Positions 1 to 8,442 of a stretch of DNA of 64,000 nucleotides are shown one piece after another (the stretch's first letter is position 1; every line of letters begins with the position of its first letter). The stretch covers positions 124,001 to 188,000 of the forward strand of contig NZ_JAVIFV010000001.1 in the NCBI RefSeq assembly GCF_031157375.1, given 5' to 3'. This stretch comes from Sphingosinicella sp. LHD-64. GTDB lineage: Bacteria; Pseudomonadota; Alphaproteobacteria; Sphingomonadales; Sphingomonadaceae. The notes under the pieces are model-generated. The model searched no databases. It saw only the letters and a list, made by a program, of their open reading frames with translations, and had not been told where the DNA came from. The position numbers were made by a program, and so were the translations under genes.

Positions 1-117
1 CATCTGGGGCGGCCCAACCCGATCGCGGCGCTGGATGCCGAGGCGAATCCGCGCGGCCGCGGCCTCGGCCGCGGTGTCATCTGTGGCGATTGCCGCACGC
101 CTCGTCGACGCGACTAG
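1..117 (+). CDS. 3' end of an unidentified protein (partial)
   Basis: The first frame of the window is open from base 1 to a TAG at 115-117 and gives 38 residues ending in an Arg-rich tail with a GDCRTPRRRD finish. The gene starts outside the window, so neither length nor family can be judged. It is co-directional with the next gene, whose ribosome binding site lies about 95 bases on. High GC makes chance open frames common, so this may not be real. I do not recognise the product. Confidence 0.3.
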   Translation, partial: HLGRPNPIAALDAEANPRGRGLGRGVICGDCRTPRRRD

Positions 118-221
118 AGAGGGCGATCCGGAAATCTCCATCCCCGGGGATTAAACCCGCTGGCCGCCTCGTTTGCCGAGCAGAGGACCTGAAACGGTCC
201 CTCGAGACAAAGGAGGCGAAG

Positions 222-818
222 ATGAAATCCATTCTCAAGCTCATGGCCGGCTGCGCGATCGTCGTGGCCACGCCGGCTTCGGCGCAAATTCTTGGCGGAG
301 GCGGCCTTGGTAGCGGTCTCGGCGGCGGCCTTGGTGGCGCGCTCGGCGGTACGCTGAACGGCCCGCTCGGCGGCGTGAACCAGACTCTGGGCGGCACACT
401 TGGCGGCCGCGCCGATTCCCGCATCGACCGCAATGTCGATCGTCGCTCGGGCCGCGCCAATGCACGTGCGTCCGGCAGTGCCAGCGGCAACGGCGCGCTC
501 GACAGCACGACCGACAGCGCGCTGGGCTCGCTCGGCGCCTCGGGCAGGGCCGGCGGCAGCGCCTCCGGGGGCGCAGGCGCCGACGCGCAGCTGATCGGCA
601 CCGACGCGGTGCGCGACACCGTCGTCAGCACACGTGAGCGTGCGCGCGGCACGGTCGATCGGACCCGCACCGCGGCCGGCAATGCGGTGAACGCGACCCG
701 CAGCCGTGCCGGCAATGCGGTCTCGCAGGTCCGCGACCGGGCCGGCTCGGTCCAGGGCGGCGTCTCCGCCTCGGGCCAGGCCTCGGGCGACGCAGCGGCC
801 GAGCGCGACCCGCAATAG
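222..818 (+). CDS. Secreted Gly/Ala-rich low-complexity protein
   Basis: A 198-residue protein with a signal peptide (residues 1 to about 21, basic start, hydrophobic core, ASA cleavage region). A Gly-Leu-rich stretch follows (about 22-60, repeated GGGLGSGLGG-like units), then an Arg/Ala/Gly/Ser-rich half with repeated SRAGNAV/TRTAAGNAV-like units. The start was chosen at ATG 222 because AAGGAGG sits at 210-216; an upstream ATG at 90 in the same frame has no such site. Composition suggests an exported, largely unstructured protein; no catalytic motif is visible. It stands alone, with a strong terminator directly after it. Function unknown. Confidence 0.8.
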   Translation: MKSILKLMAGCAIVVATPASAQILGGGGLGSGLGGGLGGALGGTLNGPLGGVNQTLGGTLGGRADSRIDRNVDRRSGRANARASGSASGNGALDSTTDSALGSLGASGRAGGSASGGAGADAQLIGTDAVRDTVVSTRERARGTVDRTRTAAGNAVNATRSRAGNAVSQVRDRAGSVQGGVSASGQASGDAAAERDPQ

Positions 819-870
819 CCGGGCGACAGGGGGCCGAGGGCCGCCCACCCCCTCCACGAAGGCCCTCGGC

Positions 871-907
871 AAGGCCCGGAGCTCCCCCCGCTCCGGGCCT
901 TTTCCTT
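871..907 (+). terminator. Rho-independent terminator
   Basis: An 11-bp perfect stem (871-881 with 891-901, GC-rich) closes a C-rich loop and is followed by a T-rich run (TTTTCCTTT). It lies 52 bases after the stop of the Gly-rich secreted protein gene and upstream of the aminotransferase gene. Confidence 0.85.
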
Positions 908-943
908 TGCCTGGGCCTACCCGGCGACCCTATGGGGAGCGCC

Positions 944-2098
944 ATGCATCCGCTCTTCGCCGACATGCCGACGACGATCTTCGAGCATATGTCGGGCCTC
1001 GCGCGCGAGCTTGGCGCGATCAATCTCGGCCAGGGCTTTCCCGATTTCGGCTGGCCCGGCGATGTGATCGGCCGGGCCGCCGACGCGCTCCGCGCCGGCT
1101 CCAACCAGTATCCGCCGATGCGGGGGCTGGCGGCGCTGCGCGAGGCGGTCGCCAGCCACTATCGGCGTCATCAGGACCTCGACGTCACGCCCGACCAGGT
1201 CGTCGTCACCTCGGGCGCGACCGAAGCGCTGGCCGCCAGCATCCTGGCGCTGGTCGAACCGGGCGACGAGGTGGTGCTGATCCAGCCGCTCTACGACGCC
1301 TATCTGCCGCTGGTGCAGCGCGCTGGCGGCGTGCCGCGGCTGGTGCGCCTGACGCCGCCCGACTGGCGGATCGCCGAGGAGGCGCTGGCCACCGCCTTCA
1401 CCGAACGCACCCGGCTGGTCATCCTCAACAATCCGCACAATCCCACCGCGCGGATGTTTGGCGAGGACGAACTGGCCTTGCTCGCCGAGGCCTGCGTGCG
1501 CGCCGACGCGGTCGCGCTCACCGACGAGGTCTGGGAGCATGTCGCCTTCGACGGCCGCCGCCATGTGCCGCTGGCCTCGCTGCCGGGCATGGCCGAACGC
1601 ACGGTGAAGGTCGGCTCGGCCGGCAAGATCTTCTCGCTGACCGGCTGGAAGGTCGGCTGGGCGGCGGCGCCGCCGCCGCTGATCGACGCGGTCGCCCGCG
1701 CCCATCAGTTCGTCACCTTCACGACGGCGCCCAACCTCCAGGAGGCGGTCGCCTACGGGCTGGGCAAGGACGAGGCCTATTTCAGCGCGATGCGCGCCGG
1801 CTTCGCCGCCGGCCGAGATCGTCTGCGTGACGGCCTCGAAACCGCCGGTTTTGCCCCGTTGCCGGCGCAGGGTACCTATTTCATGACGATCGATCTGGCC
1901 GCCTCGGGGATCGGCGCCGACGACGTCACCTTCTGCGAACGCGCCGTGCGCGAGGCGGGTGTCGCGGCCATTCCGCTCTCGGTCTTCTATGCCGAGGATC
2001 CGGTGACCAACGTGGTCCGTCTGTGCTTCGCGAAGACCGACGACGTGCTGGACGAGGGCCTGTCGCGGCTCCGCAAGGCACGGGCGCTGTTCGCCTAG
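944..2098 (+). CDS. PLP-dependent class I/II aminotransferase (KAT/YbdL-like)
   Basis: A 384-residue fold-type I aminotransferase. The family signatures are in order: an INLGQGFPDF segment near the N-terminus, SGATEAL for phosphate binding, NNPHNPTAR, the DEVWEH segment, and the PLP lysine in GSAGKIFSLTGWKVGW. This pattern fits the methionine/kynurenine/cysteine-S-conjugate aminotransferase branch, cytosolic; the real substrate cannot be fixed from sequence. I take ATG 944, preceded by GGGGAG at 934-939; ATG 932 in the same frame lacks a binding site. Its stop codon overlaps the stop of the convergent XpaC-like gene (CTAG at 2095-2098). Confidence 0.9.
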   Translation: MHPLFADMPTTIFEHMSGLARELGAINLGQGFPDFGWPGDVIGRAADALRAGSNQYPPMRGLAALREAVASHYRRHQDLDVTPDQVVVTSGATEALAASILALVEPGDEVVLIQPLYDAYLPLVQRAGGVPRLVRLTPPDWRIAEEALATAFTERTRLVILNNPHNPTARMFGEDELALLAEACVRADAVALTDEVWEHVAFDGRRHVPLASLPGMAERTVKVGSAGKIFSLTGWKVGWAAAPPPLIDAVARAHQFVTFTTAPNLQEAVAYGLGKDEAYFSAMRAGFAAGRDRLRDGLETAGFAPLPAQGTYFMTIDLAASGIGADDVTFCERAVREAGVAAIPLSVFYAEDPVTNVVRLCFAKTDDVLDEGLSRLRKARALFA

Positions 2099-2808
2099 CC
2101 GTCCTTGAAGTCCTCGCGATACCGCGTCTCGATGAAGCGGTTCTGGGTGTCGAATCGCATCTGCTTGTCGCGGCAGCAGGTGTCGAGCAGGTTGCCGAGC
2201 TCGTCCGCGACGATGCCGAGGCTTTCGGTGAAGCGCTGGCTCGCCTCCGATCCCGGCGCGCGGCTGCTCGGCGGCAATTCAAGATAGGTGTCGACGAGCC
2301 GCGGCATATGCTCGCCGATCAGGCGGCGGGCGTCGCCGGCGGGCAGTGAGGCCGGATCGAGCCGATCGAGATGGGGCTGCAGCTCATTGAGGCGCGACAG
2401 GATCGCGTCCGCCGCCGGCAGCGCCCGGCCGGGCAGTTCGGCGCGGCGGTCGAGCAGGCCCTCCTCGACGCGGGCGGCGAGGGTGCCGAGATCGGGCGGG
2501 CGGCGGACGTCGTTCGTCTCGCGCCGCCGCCGGCTCGGCCAGAACATCGTGAGCAGCGCGAACAGCAAGGCGGTCGGCAGCGCCACGATCCAGGTCAGGA
2601 AGCCGATCGGCGCGACGGCGAGGCTGTAGACGATCAGCGCCGCGACGATCCCGACGAAGACGAGCCCTGCCCGCCGCAGGCGCCGCATCGCCTCCTCGAA
2701 GGCGCGCTGCGCCTTGCGCTTCTTCGCCTCGCGCTGGGCGCGGGAGCCCAGGTTGCGGCGCAGGAAATCCTCGGTTTCGTAGAGGACGCGTTCGAGTTCG
2801 AAGCCCAT
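2095..2808 (-). CDS. XpaC-like membrane protein, second paralogue
   Basis: A 237-residue protein: basic, probably helical N-terminus (about 1-45), two adjacent membrane segments (about 50-95), then a soluble helical C-terminal half. The C-terminal half clearly parallels the upstream gene: both have DARRL(I/M)G(E/K)H(M/L)P followed later by TQ(N/G)RFIE(T/S)RY near the end, so the two are tandem paralogues. XpaC-type proteins (5-bromo-4-chloroindolyl phosphate hydrolysis family) are known neighbours of TelA in other bacteria; membership here is inferred from fold pattern and context. Last gene of the telA operon, 7 bp after the paralogue. Start ATG 2808. Confidence 0.75.
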   Translation of the reverse strand: MGFELERVLYETEDFLRRNLGSRAQREAKKRKAQRAFEEAMRRLRRAGLVFVGIVAALIVYSLAVAPIGFLTWIVALPTALLFALLTMFWPSRRRRETNDVRRPPDLGTLAARVEEGLLDRRAELPGRALPAADAILSRLNELQPHLDRLDPASLPAGDARRLIGEHMPRLVDTYLELPPSSRAPGSEASQRFTESLGIVADELGNLLDTCCRDKQMRFDTQNRFIETRYREDFKDG

Positions 2809-2815
2809 CTTGCGG

Positions 2816-3559
2816 CTATTCGCTCTTGATCGTGTCATTGTCCTTGTAGCGGCTCTCGATGAACCGCCCCTGGGTCTGGAAGGCGTCGAGATCCTCGCGC
2901 GCGAGCTTGCGACCGAGATCGTCGAGCGCGGTCTTCGCCGCGTCGAGGCCCTGGACCAACCGGTCGTCGACGGTGAGGCCTTCGCCGTCGCGGTCGCGGC
3001 GATATTGCGCGGGCACACGCTCGTAGCGCTCGATCAGCTCGGGCAGGTGCTTGCCCATCAGCCGGCGGGCGTCCTGGGCGAGCGGATCGAGCACCGCGGT
3101 CTCGGCGAGCCGGTTCTCAAGCAGCGGCAATTGCGCGCTGATCGCGTCGAGGCGGCTGGCGGCGGGGGCGGGGAGGGCGGCGCGCTTGCGCACGAGCAGA
3201 CTGTCGAGGCTTTGCACCACCGCCTTGTTGGGCAGGTCGTCGCGGTAGCTGACGATCGGCTTCTCGCTGCCGCCCCAGACCGAGAAGAAAATCACCGACA
3301 GGAACATCAGCGCGAAGACGATGAACAGGCCGGTGAGGCCGATGCCGTTGAGGACGATCCCGGCGACGATCGCGCCGAGCAGCACGACGCCGAGCGCGAT
3401 GCCGATATTGGTCGCCTTGCGCGCGACGACCGCGACATTGCGCTGCACCTGCCGCCGGTTCGCCTCGCGCGACGCGGTCGATCCGGTCCGGTCGATCCGG
3501 CCCATCACCTCCTCGAAGCGGGCGATCGCCTGGTCGACGCTCTTGGGATGGTCGGGCAT
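2816..3559 (-). CDS. XpaC-like membrane protein, first paralogue
   Basis: A 247-residue protein with a helical charged N-terminus (1-48), two closely spaced membrane helices (about 50-92, rich in GIV) and a soluble helical region ending in TQGRFIESRYKD. It matches the next gene over the C-terminal half, which points to duplication. It sits 19 bp after telA on the same strand and is probably translated from the same mRNA. Its role is unknown; the TelA/XpaC pairing is linked in other bacteria to envelope stress and toxic anion or peptide tolerance. The XpaC assignment is inference. Confidence 0.75.
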   Translation of the reverse strand: MPDHPKSVDQAIARFEEVMGRIDRTGSTASREANRRQVQRNVAVVARKATNIGIALGVVLLGAIVAGIVLNGIGLTGLFIVFALMFLSVIFFSVWGGSEKPIVSYRDDLPNKAVVQSLDSLLVRKRAALPAPAASRLDAISAQLPLLENRLAETAVLDPLAQDARRLMGKHLPELIERYERVPAQYRRDRDGEGLTVDDRLVQGLDAAKTALDDLGRKLAREDLDAFQTQGRFIESRYKDNDTIKSE

Positions 3560-3578
3560 GGGCTTCGGCGGCTCCTCG

Positions 3579-4799
3579 CTAGCCTTCGATCGCCGTCAGC
3601 GGAGACTCGCTCGGGCCGGCGAGCTGGTTCTGTGCCACGCCCTCGGCGCGGGCGATATAGCCGCGGCTCTTCTCGACCTCGCGGCCCAGCGTTTCGACGG
3701 TCTGCTTCATGTTGCCGAGCGCCTCGATCTTGAACTTGTCGATCGAATCCATCGTGTCATAGATGTTCTGGAAGGCGCGCTGCAGCGTCTCCAGCGGGAT
3801 GGTCGAGCTGGCCGCCTGCTTGTGGATCTCGGCCGACTGGGTCTTCAGCAGCTCGCCGGTCGATTCGATCATGTTGGCGGTGGTGGTGTTGAGCGCGGTG
3901 ATCTGCTCCAGCACCAGCTTCTGGTTGGTCAGCGCCTGGGCGACGGTGACCGCGGTGCGCAGCGCCGACACGGTGGTGGTCGATGCCCGGTCCACGCCCT
4001 TCACCAGCTCGACATTGTTCTTCTTGACCAGATCGAGCGCGAGATAGCCCTGCACCGTCACCGCCATCTGGGTGAGCAGGTCGGTGGTCCGCTGGCGGGT
4101 GTAGAAGAGGGCGGTCTCGCGGATCGCCTTGGCCTTGGCGGGCTCGGTGGCGTCGAGTTCGTTCGCCTTGTCCTCGAGCCTGGCGTCCATCGCCTTCGAG
4201 ATGTGGATCATCTGCTCGAGCTTGCCCATCGTCTTCCACATGTTGGCGCGCTCGACGTCGATCGCGGCATTGTCCATGAGGAGTTCGTCCTTGCCGCTGG
4301 CAAGCGCGGAGAGGATCGCGGCGATGTGGCTCTGCGCCGACTGATATTTGTGGAAATAACTGCGCAGCTTCCCGCCCATCGGGATGAGGCCGAACAGCTT
4401 GCGTGGCTTCGAGAGCGCGCCGCCGCGGCCCGGATCGAGATCCTCGACGGTGCGGCGAAGCTCGGTCAGGTTCGCGCCGATGCCGGTGTCCTTGTCGATC
4501 GCCTTGACCGGGCGATCGAGGAAGCGGTTGGAATGGCCGGCCGCCTCGGCGATCTCCTTGCGGCCCATGCTGGTCAGCTGATCGACCTTCCGGCCGAAAT
4601 CGGGCGAGTTGGAATCGAGCGCGACCAGCTCGTTGACGAAGGTCTCGACCTTCTCGTCGAGCTGGCTCTTCTGCTCCTCCTTCAGGGGCACGAGCCCGGC
4701 GGCCTGCTCCGGCTGCACGGTCTGGAGCGGCTGCGGCGGATCGAGCGTCAGCGTGCTCGCCGTCTGCGTCGCGGTGTCCGTCTGGGTCTGGGTGGCCAT
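3579..4799 (-). CDS. telA: TelA/KlaA family toxic-anion resistance protein
   Basis: A 406-residue cytosolic, nearly all-helical protein with no membrane segment or signal. The whole length follows the TelA/YaaN family: a Pro/Gln/Thr-rich N-terminal tail (1-45), then long helices including FGLIPMGGKLRSYFHKYQSAQ and the conserved MDSIDKFK near the end. Family members were first linked to tellurite resistance, though most seem to act in broader cell-envelope stress. Start at ATG 4799; a longer in-frame extension upstream is Arg-rich and unlike the family. First gene of a three-gene operon with the two XpaC-like paralogues; 219 bp of divergent intergenic DNA separates it from the glycine-zipper gene. 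Confidence 0.88.
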   Translation of the reverse strand: MATQTQTDTATQTASTLTLDPPQPLQTVQPEQAAGLVPLKEEQKSQLDEKVETFVNELVALDSNSPDFGRKVDQLTSMGRKEIAEAAGHSNRFLDRPVKAIDKDTGIGANLTELRRTVEDLDPGRGGALSKPRKLFGLIPMGGKLRSYFHKYQSAQSHIAAILSALASGKDELLMDNAAIDVERANMWKTMGKLEQMIHISKAMDARLEDKANELDATEPAKAKAIRETALFYTRQRTTDLLTQMAVTVQGYLALDLVKKNNVELVKGVDRASTTTVSALRTAVTVAQALTNQKLVLEQITALNTTTANMIESTGELLKTQSAEIHKQAASSTIPLETLQRAFQNIYDTMDSIDKFKIEALGNMKQTVETLGREVEKSRGYIARAEGVAQNQLAGPSESPLTAIEG

Positions 4800-5018
4800 A
4801 CGTGTGTCCCGGTCCTCTCTGTTCCCCGCGAGATTGGGGCTTCGCACGCCCGAGCGCAAGGGAGAACGTGTATTATTTCGATAAGTCACCACGTTGCATC
4901 GCCAAGATGAACCGCGGCTAACCGCCGGATTCAGAAGCCGCTCAGCCGAATCGCGGTAGACCTTGTGTCAGGACGCGGAGCCTTCCCTCCGCGCAACAGG
5001 TTCGAAAGGGAGAGTATC

Positions 5019-5372
5019 ATGCGTAATCTGATTTTCGGCGTCGTCGCCGCGACCATGGCCGTTCCGGCCGTTACCGTGCCGACGATCGGCAGCGCGGCTT
5101 ATGCCTATGATCATCGCGACCGCTATCGCGGCGATCGCTATTATGATCGCCGTGGCTACTACAATGGTCCGCGCTGGCGCGGTCGCGATGGTCGCTACCG
5201 TTGCCGCCGTTCCAACGGCACGACCGGCCTGCTGATCGGCGGTGCCGCCGGCGCGCTGCTTGGCCGCGAGATCGACGGCGGCCGCGACCGGACCACCGGC
5301 ACGATCCTCGGCGCCGCGGCGGGTGCGCTGCTCGGCCGCGAGATCGACCGTGGCGGCAGCCGCTGTCGCTAA
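5019..5372 (+). CDS. Secreted glycine-zipper 2TM domain protein
   Basis: A 117-residue exported protein with a signal peptide (about 1-26), a Tyr/Arg/Asp-rich middle (YDRRGYYNGPRWRGRDGRY) and two near-identical glycine-zipper repeats, GGAAGALLGREIDGG and GAAAGALLGREIDRGG. This is the glycine-zipper 2TM (Rick_17kDa-like) arrangement of outer-membrane or periplasmic small proteins. The start is fixed by AAAGGGAG at 5006-5013. Single-gene unit, followed by a terminator. Biochemical role unknown. Confidence 0.85.
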   Translation: MRNLIFGVVAATMAVPAVTVPTIGSAAYAYDHRDRYRGDRYYDRRGYYNGPRWRGRDGRYRCRRSNGTTGLLIGGAAGALLGREIDGGRDRTTGTILGAAAGALLGREIDRGGSRCR

Positions 5373-5410
5373 AAAAGCTGAATCGGGTGTTCCCTAGCAC
5401 CTGACCAGCC

Positions 5411-5444
5411 ACGCCCCGGCCTTCCCCCAGGCCGGGGCGTTTTC
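5411..5444 (+). terminator. Rho-independent terminator
   Basis: A perfect 10-bp GC-rich stem (5411-5420 with 5431-5440) with a CTTCCCCCAG loop, followed by a short T tract. It ends the glycine-zipper gene and precedes the cytochrome c' gene. Confidence 0.85.
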
Positions 5445-5484
5445 TATGAAGCCTTCCTTGTCCGGCTCGAGGGAGATTTCCGAC

Positions 5485-5991
5485 ATGAGGAAGGCACTGT
5501 TGGGGGCGGTCACCGTCGCCGCTCTGATCGGCATCGCGGCGTGCAATCGCGGTGAGGCGCCGACGCCCTCGAACGGCGCGTCCGACAGCGCCTCCTCGGG
5601 TTCCACGGGGATCATTCGCGAACGTCAGTCGCACTACAAGGACATGGGCAAGGCCTCCAAGGCGATCGCCGACGAACTCAGGGCCGACACGCCCTCCCTC
5701 CCGACCGTTCGGGAAAACGCGCAGCGCCTTGCCGACTATGCGCCGCGCATTCTCACCTGGTTTCCGGCGGGCAGCGGTCCGGAGGCGGGGGTTCGCACCC
5801 GGGCGAAGGCGGAAATCTGGTCGGACCAGGAGGGCTTCGGTCGCGCCGCGGCCGGCTTCATCACCGCCGCCGAGCAGTTCAATGCGATCGTGAAAAGCGG
5901 CGACGTCGCGGCGATCCGCGCCGACCGGGTCGAGCTGGGCAAGGCATGTAGCAACTGCCACGATCGTTTCCGGGCGCCGGAGCGCGAATGA
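5485..5991 (+). CDS. Cytochrome c' class II lipoprotein
   Basis: A 168-residue protein with a lipoprotein signal (lipobox IAAC, Cys20), a helical body and a C-terminal haem-binding CSNCH (155-159). A haem motif close to the C-terminus of a four-helix protein is the hallmark of class II cytochromes c (c'/c-556). It should be a periplasmic, membrane-anchored electron carrier. The start at ATG 5485 follows GAGGGAG at 5469-5475. Its stop overlaps the start of the b-type cytochrome gene (ATGA at 5988-5991), so the two are translationally coupled and likely partners. Confidence 0.88.
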   Translation: MRKALLGAVTVAALIGIAACNRGEAPTPSNGASDSASSGSTGIIRERQSHYKDMGKASKAIADELRADTPSLPTVRENAQRLADYAPRILTWFPAGSGPEAGVRTRAKAEIWSDQEGFGRAAAGFITAAEQFNAIVKSGDVAAIRADRVELGKACSNCHDRFRAPERE

Positions 5992-6653
5992 CCGCGCCGC
6001 CTCAAGGACACGCGCGCGTCCGCATCTGGGATGCCCCGACCCGTATCTTCCACTGGGCGATCGCGCTTCTAATCCCGTTTCTCTGGTGGACCGCGGAGGA
6101 AGAACGGCTCGACCTGCACATTCCCGCGGGCCTGACCATGTTCGGCCTGATCCTCTTCCGCCTGCTCTGGGGTCTTGTCGGCAGCTCGACGGCCCGCTTC
6201 GTCAGCTTCGTGAAAGGGCCATGGACGGTCGCGCGCTATCTCGCCGGGCGCGCCTCGCCGGTCATCGGGCACAGCCCCCTGGGCGCCTTCAGCGTGGTTG
6301 CGATGCTGAGCGCGCTTGCCGCGCAGGTCGGCCTGGGCCTGTTCGCGAGCGACGAGGACGGCCTGTTCTCTGGCCCGCTCGCCCACCTCGTCAGCTATGA
6401 GACGTCGGAAACGCTGACCGATTGGCACGACAGGTTGTTCGACTTGCTTCTCATCCTCATCGGCCTTCACCTCGCCGCGGTCCTCTTTTACCTGATCGTC
6501 AGGCGTCGCAATCTCGTCTTGCCGATGGTGACGGGCGCGGGGGAAGGCGAGGATGCGGCGATGCCAATGCGTCCTGCGCCAGCCTGGCGCTTCTGGATCG
6601 CGGCGACGATCGCTGCGGGCGCGGCGCTATGGATCGGGGGTGCATTCGCATAG
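5988..6653 (+). CDS. Cytochrome b561 domain membrane protein
   Basis: A 221-residue membrane protein opening with RVRIWDAPTRIFHWAIALLI, the usual beginning of di-haem b-type cytochromes of the hydrogenase/b561 type. About five hydrophobic helices carry candidate haem-ligand histidines (FHW near residue 22, LHIPAG, TDWHDR, IGLHLAA). It probably moves electrons from the quinone pool to the coupled cytochrome c' lipoprotein encoded just upstream (4-bp overlap). The final helix (about 200-218) follows a loop rich in Met/Pro/Ala. Confidence 0.88.
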   Translation: MTAPPQGHARVRIWDAPTRIFHWAIALLIPFLWWTAEEERLDLHIPAGLTMFGLILFRLLWGLVGSSTARFVSFVKGPWTVARYLAGRASPVIGHSPLGAFSVVAMLSALAAQVGLGLFASDEDGLFSGPLAHLVSYETSETLTDWHDRLFDLLLILIGLHLAAVLFYLIVRRRNLVLPMVTGAGEGEDAAMPMRPAPAWRFWIAATIAAGAALWIGGAFA

Positions 6654-6716
6654 CGATTGCCGCCGACGCATCGGTTGGCATTCCCATGGCCGACGTCGAT
6701 GCTTAGAGGCAAGCGC

Positions 6717-7103
6717 ATGCGCGACCCATCCGAACCCGCCATCCGTCTCTTCTCTTATGGCACCTTGCAGCAGGCGGACGTGCAGCGCGCCAATTTCGGT
6801 CGGCTGCTGGCCGGGGAAGCGGACGCGGTCACGGGTTACCGGCTGTCCAGCGTCGCCATCGACGATCCGGACGTCGTCGCGGAAAGCGGCTCGGCCGTGC
6901 ATCCGATCCTGGTTCCCACTGGCCATGCCGCCGACCTGGTGACCGGCACCGTCTTCCTGATCACCCGGGCCGAGCTCGAGGCGGCCGACGATTATGAGAC
7001 CGACGCCTATGTCCGGGTCGAGGTGACGCTCGTGTCCGGCGGGCAGGCCTGGGCCTATGTCGCACCGGCCGCCGATCCTTCGGACGGCAGCAGCACCTTG
7101 TAG
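6717..7103 (+). CDS. Gamma-glutamylcyclotransferase-fold (AIG2-like) protein
   Basis: A 128-residue cytosolic protein with the family's nucleotide-like loop FSYGTLQQ near the N-terminus and the segment LEAADDYE that normally holds the catalytic Glu. Length fits the GGCT/AIG2-like fold. Substrate unknown; family members open gamma-glutamyl amines or act on glutathione-like peptides. I chose ATG 6717, with GAGG at 6706-6709; ATG codons at 6657 and 6702 give odd N-terminal extensions. The 3' end overlaps the convergent gene by 49 bp. Confidence 0.78.
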   Translation: MRDPSEPAIRLFSYGTLQQADVQRANFGRLLAGEADAVTGYRLSSVAIDDPDVVAESGSAVHPILVPTGHAADLVTGTVFLITRAELEAADDYETDAYVRVEVTLVSGGQAWAYVAPAADPSDGSSTL

Positions 7104-7858
7104 AGGGTCGGCTGACCGGGCGTGCGTTGCTCGACCTTGAGCACGGTCTGACTGTCCTTTGCGATCCAGAACCGGCCGGTCGCGCCGCGTCCGTAGTCGA
7201 GCGTCACGACCCAGCAATCGACTGGCCTGCCGCCCAGCATGACCGGCTCGGAGCCAGTGACGCGTACGACATGGTCCTGGGGCGCGCCGCCGCCAGGGTG
7301 GTAGAAATTGATTCGCGTCGCATAGCCCTCGCGCCAGGGCAGCGTGGACATCATCTCCATGTCGGTCTCGAAATTGAACGTTCCCGCCGGGGTGGCAACG
7401 TCGAGCGCGGCGAGGCTGTTGGCGGTGACGCTTCCGTCGCCGCGCACCCGTTCGGGCGTGAACAGCACGCCGGCAACGTTCGCGGTGGTGGCGTTGTTGA
7501 GGCTGGTCCGATGGGAGAGGGGCCGGAACGTCCCCATCTCGAACCAGGAATCGAGCCGTCGCTCGGACTGACTGCCCTCCCAGACCTGAGTAATGTGGAG
7601 CCGCCGCGTGCCGGTCGCCGAATCGGACTCGAATGCGATCGTCCGGGTCCAGATGTCGATGATCGTCCGGCGATCGGCCCGGACGGCGTAGCGCAGATAG
7701 CGCGACGTGCCGGGGCGCAATCGGTCAAAGCGGGGCAAGGGCTGGCCCACCCGGATAGCCTCTCCCTCGGCGGCAGCGGAGTCCTGCGCCAGAATCGGGC
7801 GAATCGCCATCGCGGACGCCACCAGAACAAGGCCGATCAGCACGGTCGGATATCGCAT
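7055..7858 (-). CDS. Periplasmic protein resembling DUF3108 family
   Basis: A 267-residue exported protein with a clear signal peptide (MRYPTVLIGLVLVASAMA, cleavage near ILAQD). The mature part is rich in beta strand, with ITQVWEGSQSERRLDS, RINFYHPGGG and a closing strand pair with WIAKDSQTVLKVEQ. That closing pattern resembles DUF3108-type periplasmic proteins; the match is by eye and tentative. It is a single gene whose last 49 bp run under the 3' end of the cyclotransferase gene on the other strand. Confidence 0.72.
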   Translation of the reverse strand: MRYPTVLIGLVLVASAMAIRPILAQDSAAAEGEAIRVGQPLPRFDRLRPGTSRYLRYAVRADRRTIIDIWTRTIAFESDSATGTRRLHITQVWEGSQSERRLDSWFEMGTFRPLSHRTSLNNATTANVAGVLFTPERVRGDGSVTANSLAALDVATPAGTFNFETDMEMMSTLPWREGYATRINFYHPGGGAPQDHVVRVTGSEPVMLGGRPVDCWVVTLDYGRGATGRFWIAKDSQTVLKVEQRTPGQPTLYKVLLPSEGSAAGAT

Positions 7859-8299
7859 CTTCTTGCCCCCTTCGCTGCAGGTCGCGCGACGCTACGGCTG
7901 GCCCGAGCCCGGGCAATTCCGGCTCGACGAATGTCCGATCCATTTCGGCAAATGGTGCTGAATCCGATTGGACTTGATCCAGACCGCAAAATGACGGGCC
8001 TTCCGCCCACCAGTCGCAAACGTGTGGGGATGCGATGGATCAGCCCTTTCTGCCCCTTCGGCGCACTCATCGGGCGTGCTCATCGCCAGAAGGGCTAATG
8101 GCTGTGGACCGCCTTCCCATGATCCTCGGGCCGGATGTGCTTGCCTTCGCGCAGGTCTCCTGATCTTCCTTTTCGCTTGAACGGGACACCGGGAGCCAAT
8201 CGCTGCGAACTTGAAGGGAAGAGCGGACACGGCGAACGTCGGCGGCTGAACCGGGCGGTTGCGGGAGGCGCCCGGCTGTTCTAGGGAGCCTCCCCGCGT
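7859..8299. other. Intergenic region, no gene seen
   Basis: About 440 bp between the exported protein gene and tRNA-Leu. I see no convincing coding frame with a ribosome binding site. Only the tRNA promoter near its right end is evident. Confidence 0.6.
8259..8287 (+). promoter_or_regulatory. Probable tRNA-Leu promoter
   Basis: TTGCGG at 8259-8264 and TAGGGA at 8282-8287 are separated by 17 bp, with the tRNA starting 12 bp later. The layout matches the promoter before tRNA-Asp. Confidence 0.5.
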
Positions 8300-8384
8300 G
8301 CCCCTGTGGCGGAATTGGTAGACGCGCTCGACTCAAAATCGAGTTCCGCAAGGAGTGCCCGTTCGACTCGGGCCAGGGGCACCA
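8300..8384 (+). tRNA. tRNA-Leu (anticodon CAA)
   Basis: An 85-base class II tRNA with acceptor pairing GCCCCTG/CAGGGGC, the TGGCGGAATTGGTAGACGCG D-arm of leucine tRNAs, an anticodon stem CTCGA/TCGAG holding CTCAAAA (anticodon CAA, reads TTG), a long variable arm, the TTCGACT T-loop, and an encoded CCA. Confidence 0.95.
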
Positions 8385-8442
8385 ACCTGCATCATATCGT
8401 CCTCTCTTCTCAGCCGCCCCGGCCTGGGGCATGGTTGGCTGA

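Noticed and set aside
114-872. Antisense frame over the Gly-rich secreted protein
   Set aside because: It mirrors a low-complexity gene that has a clear ribosome binding site and signal peptide on the other strand.
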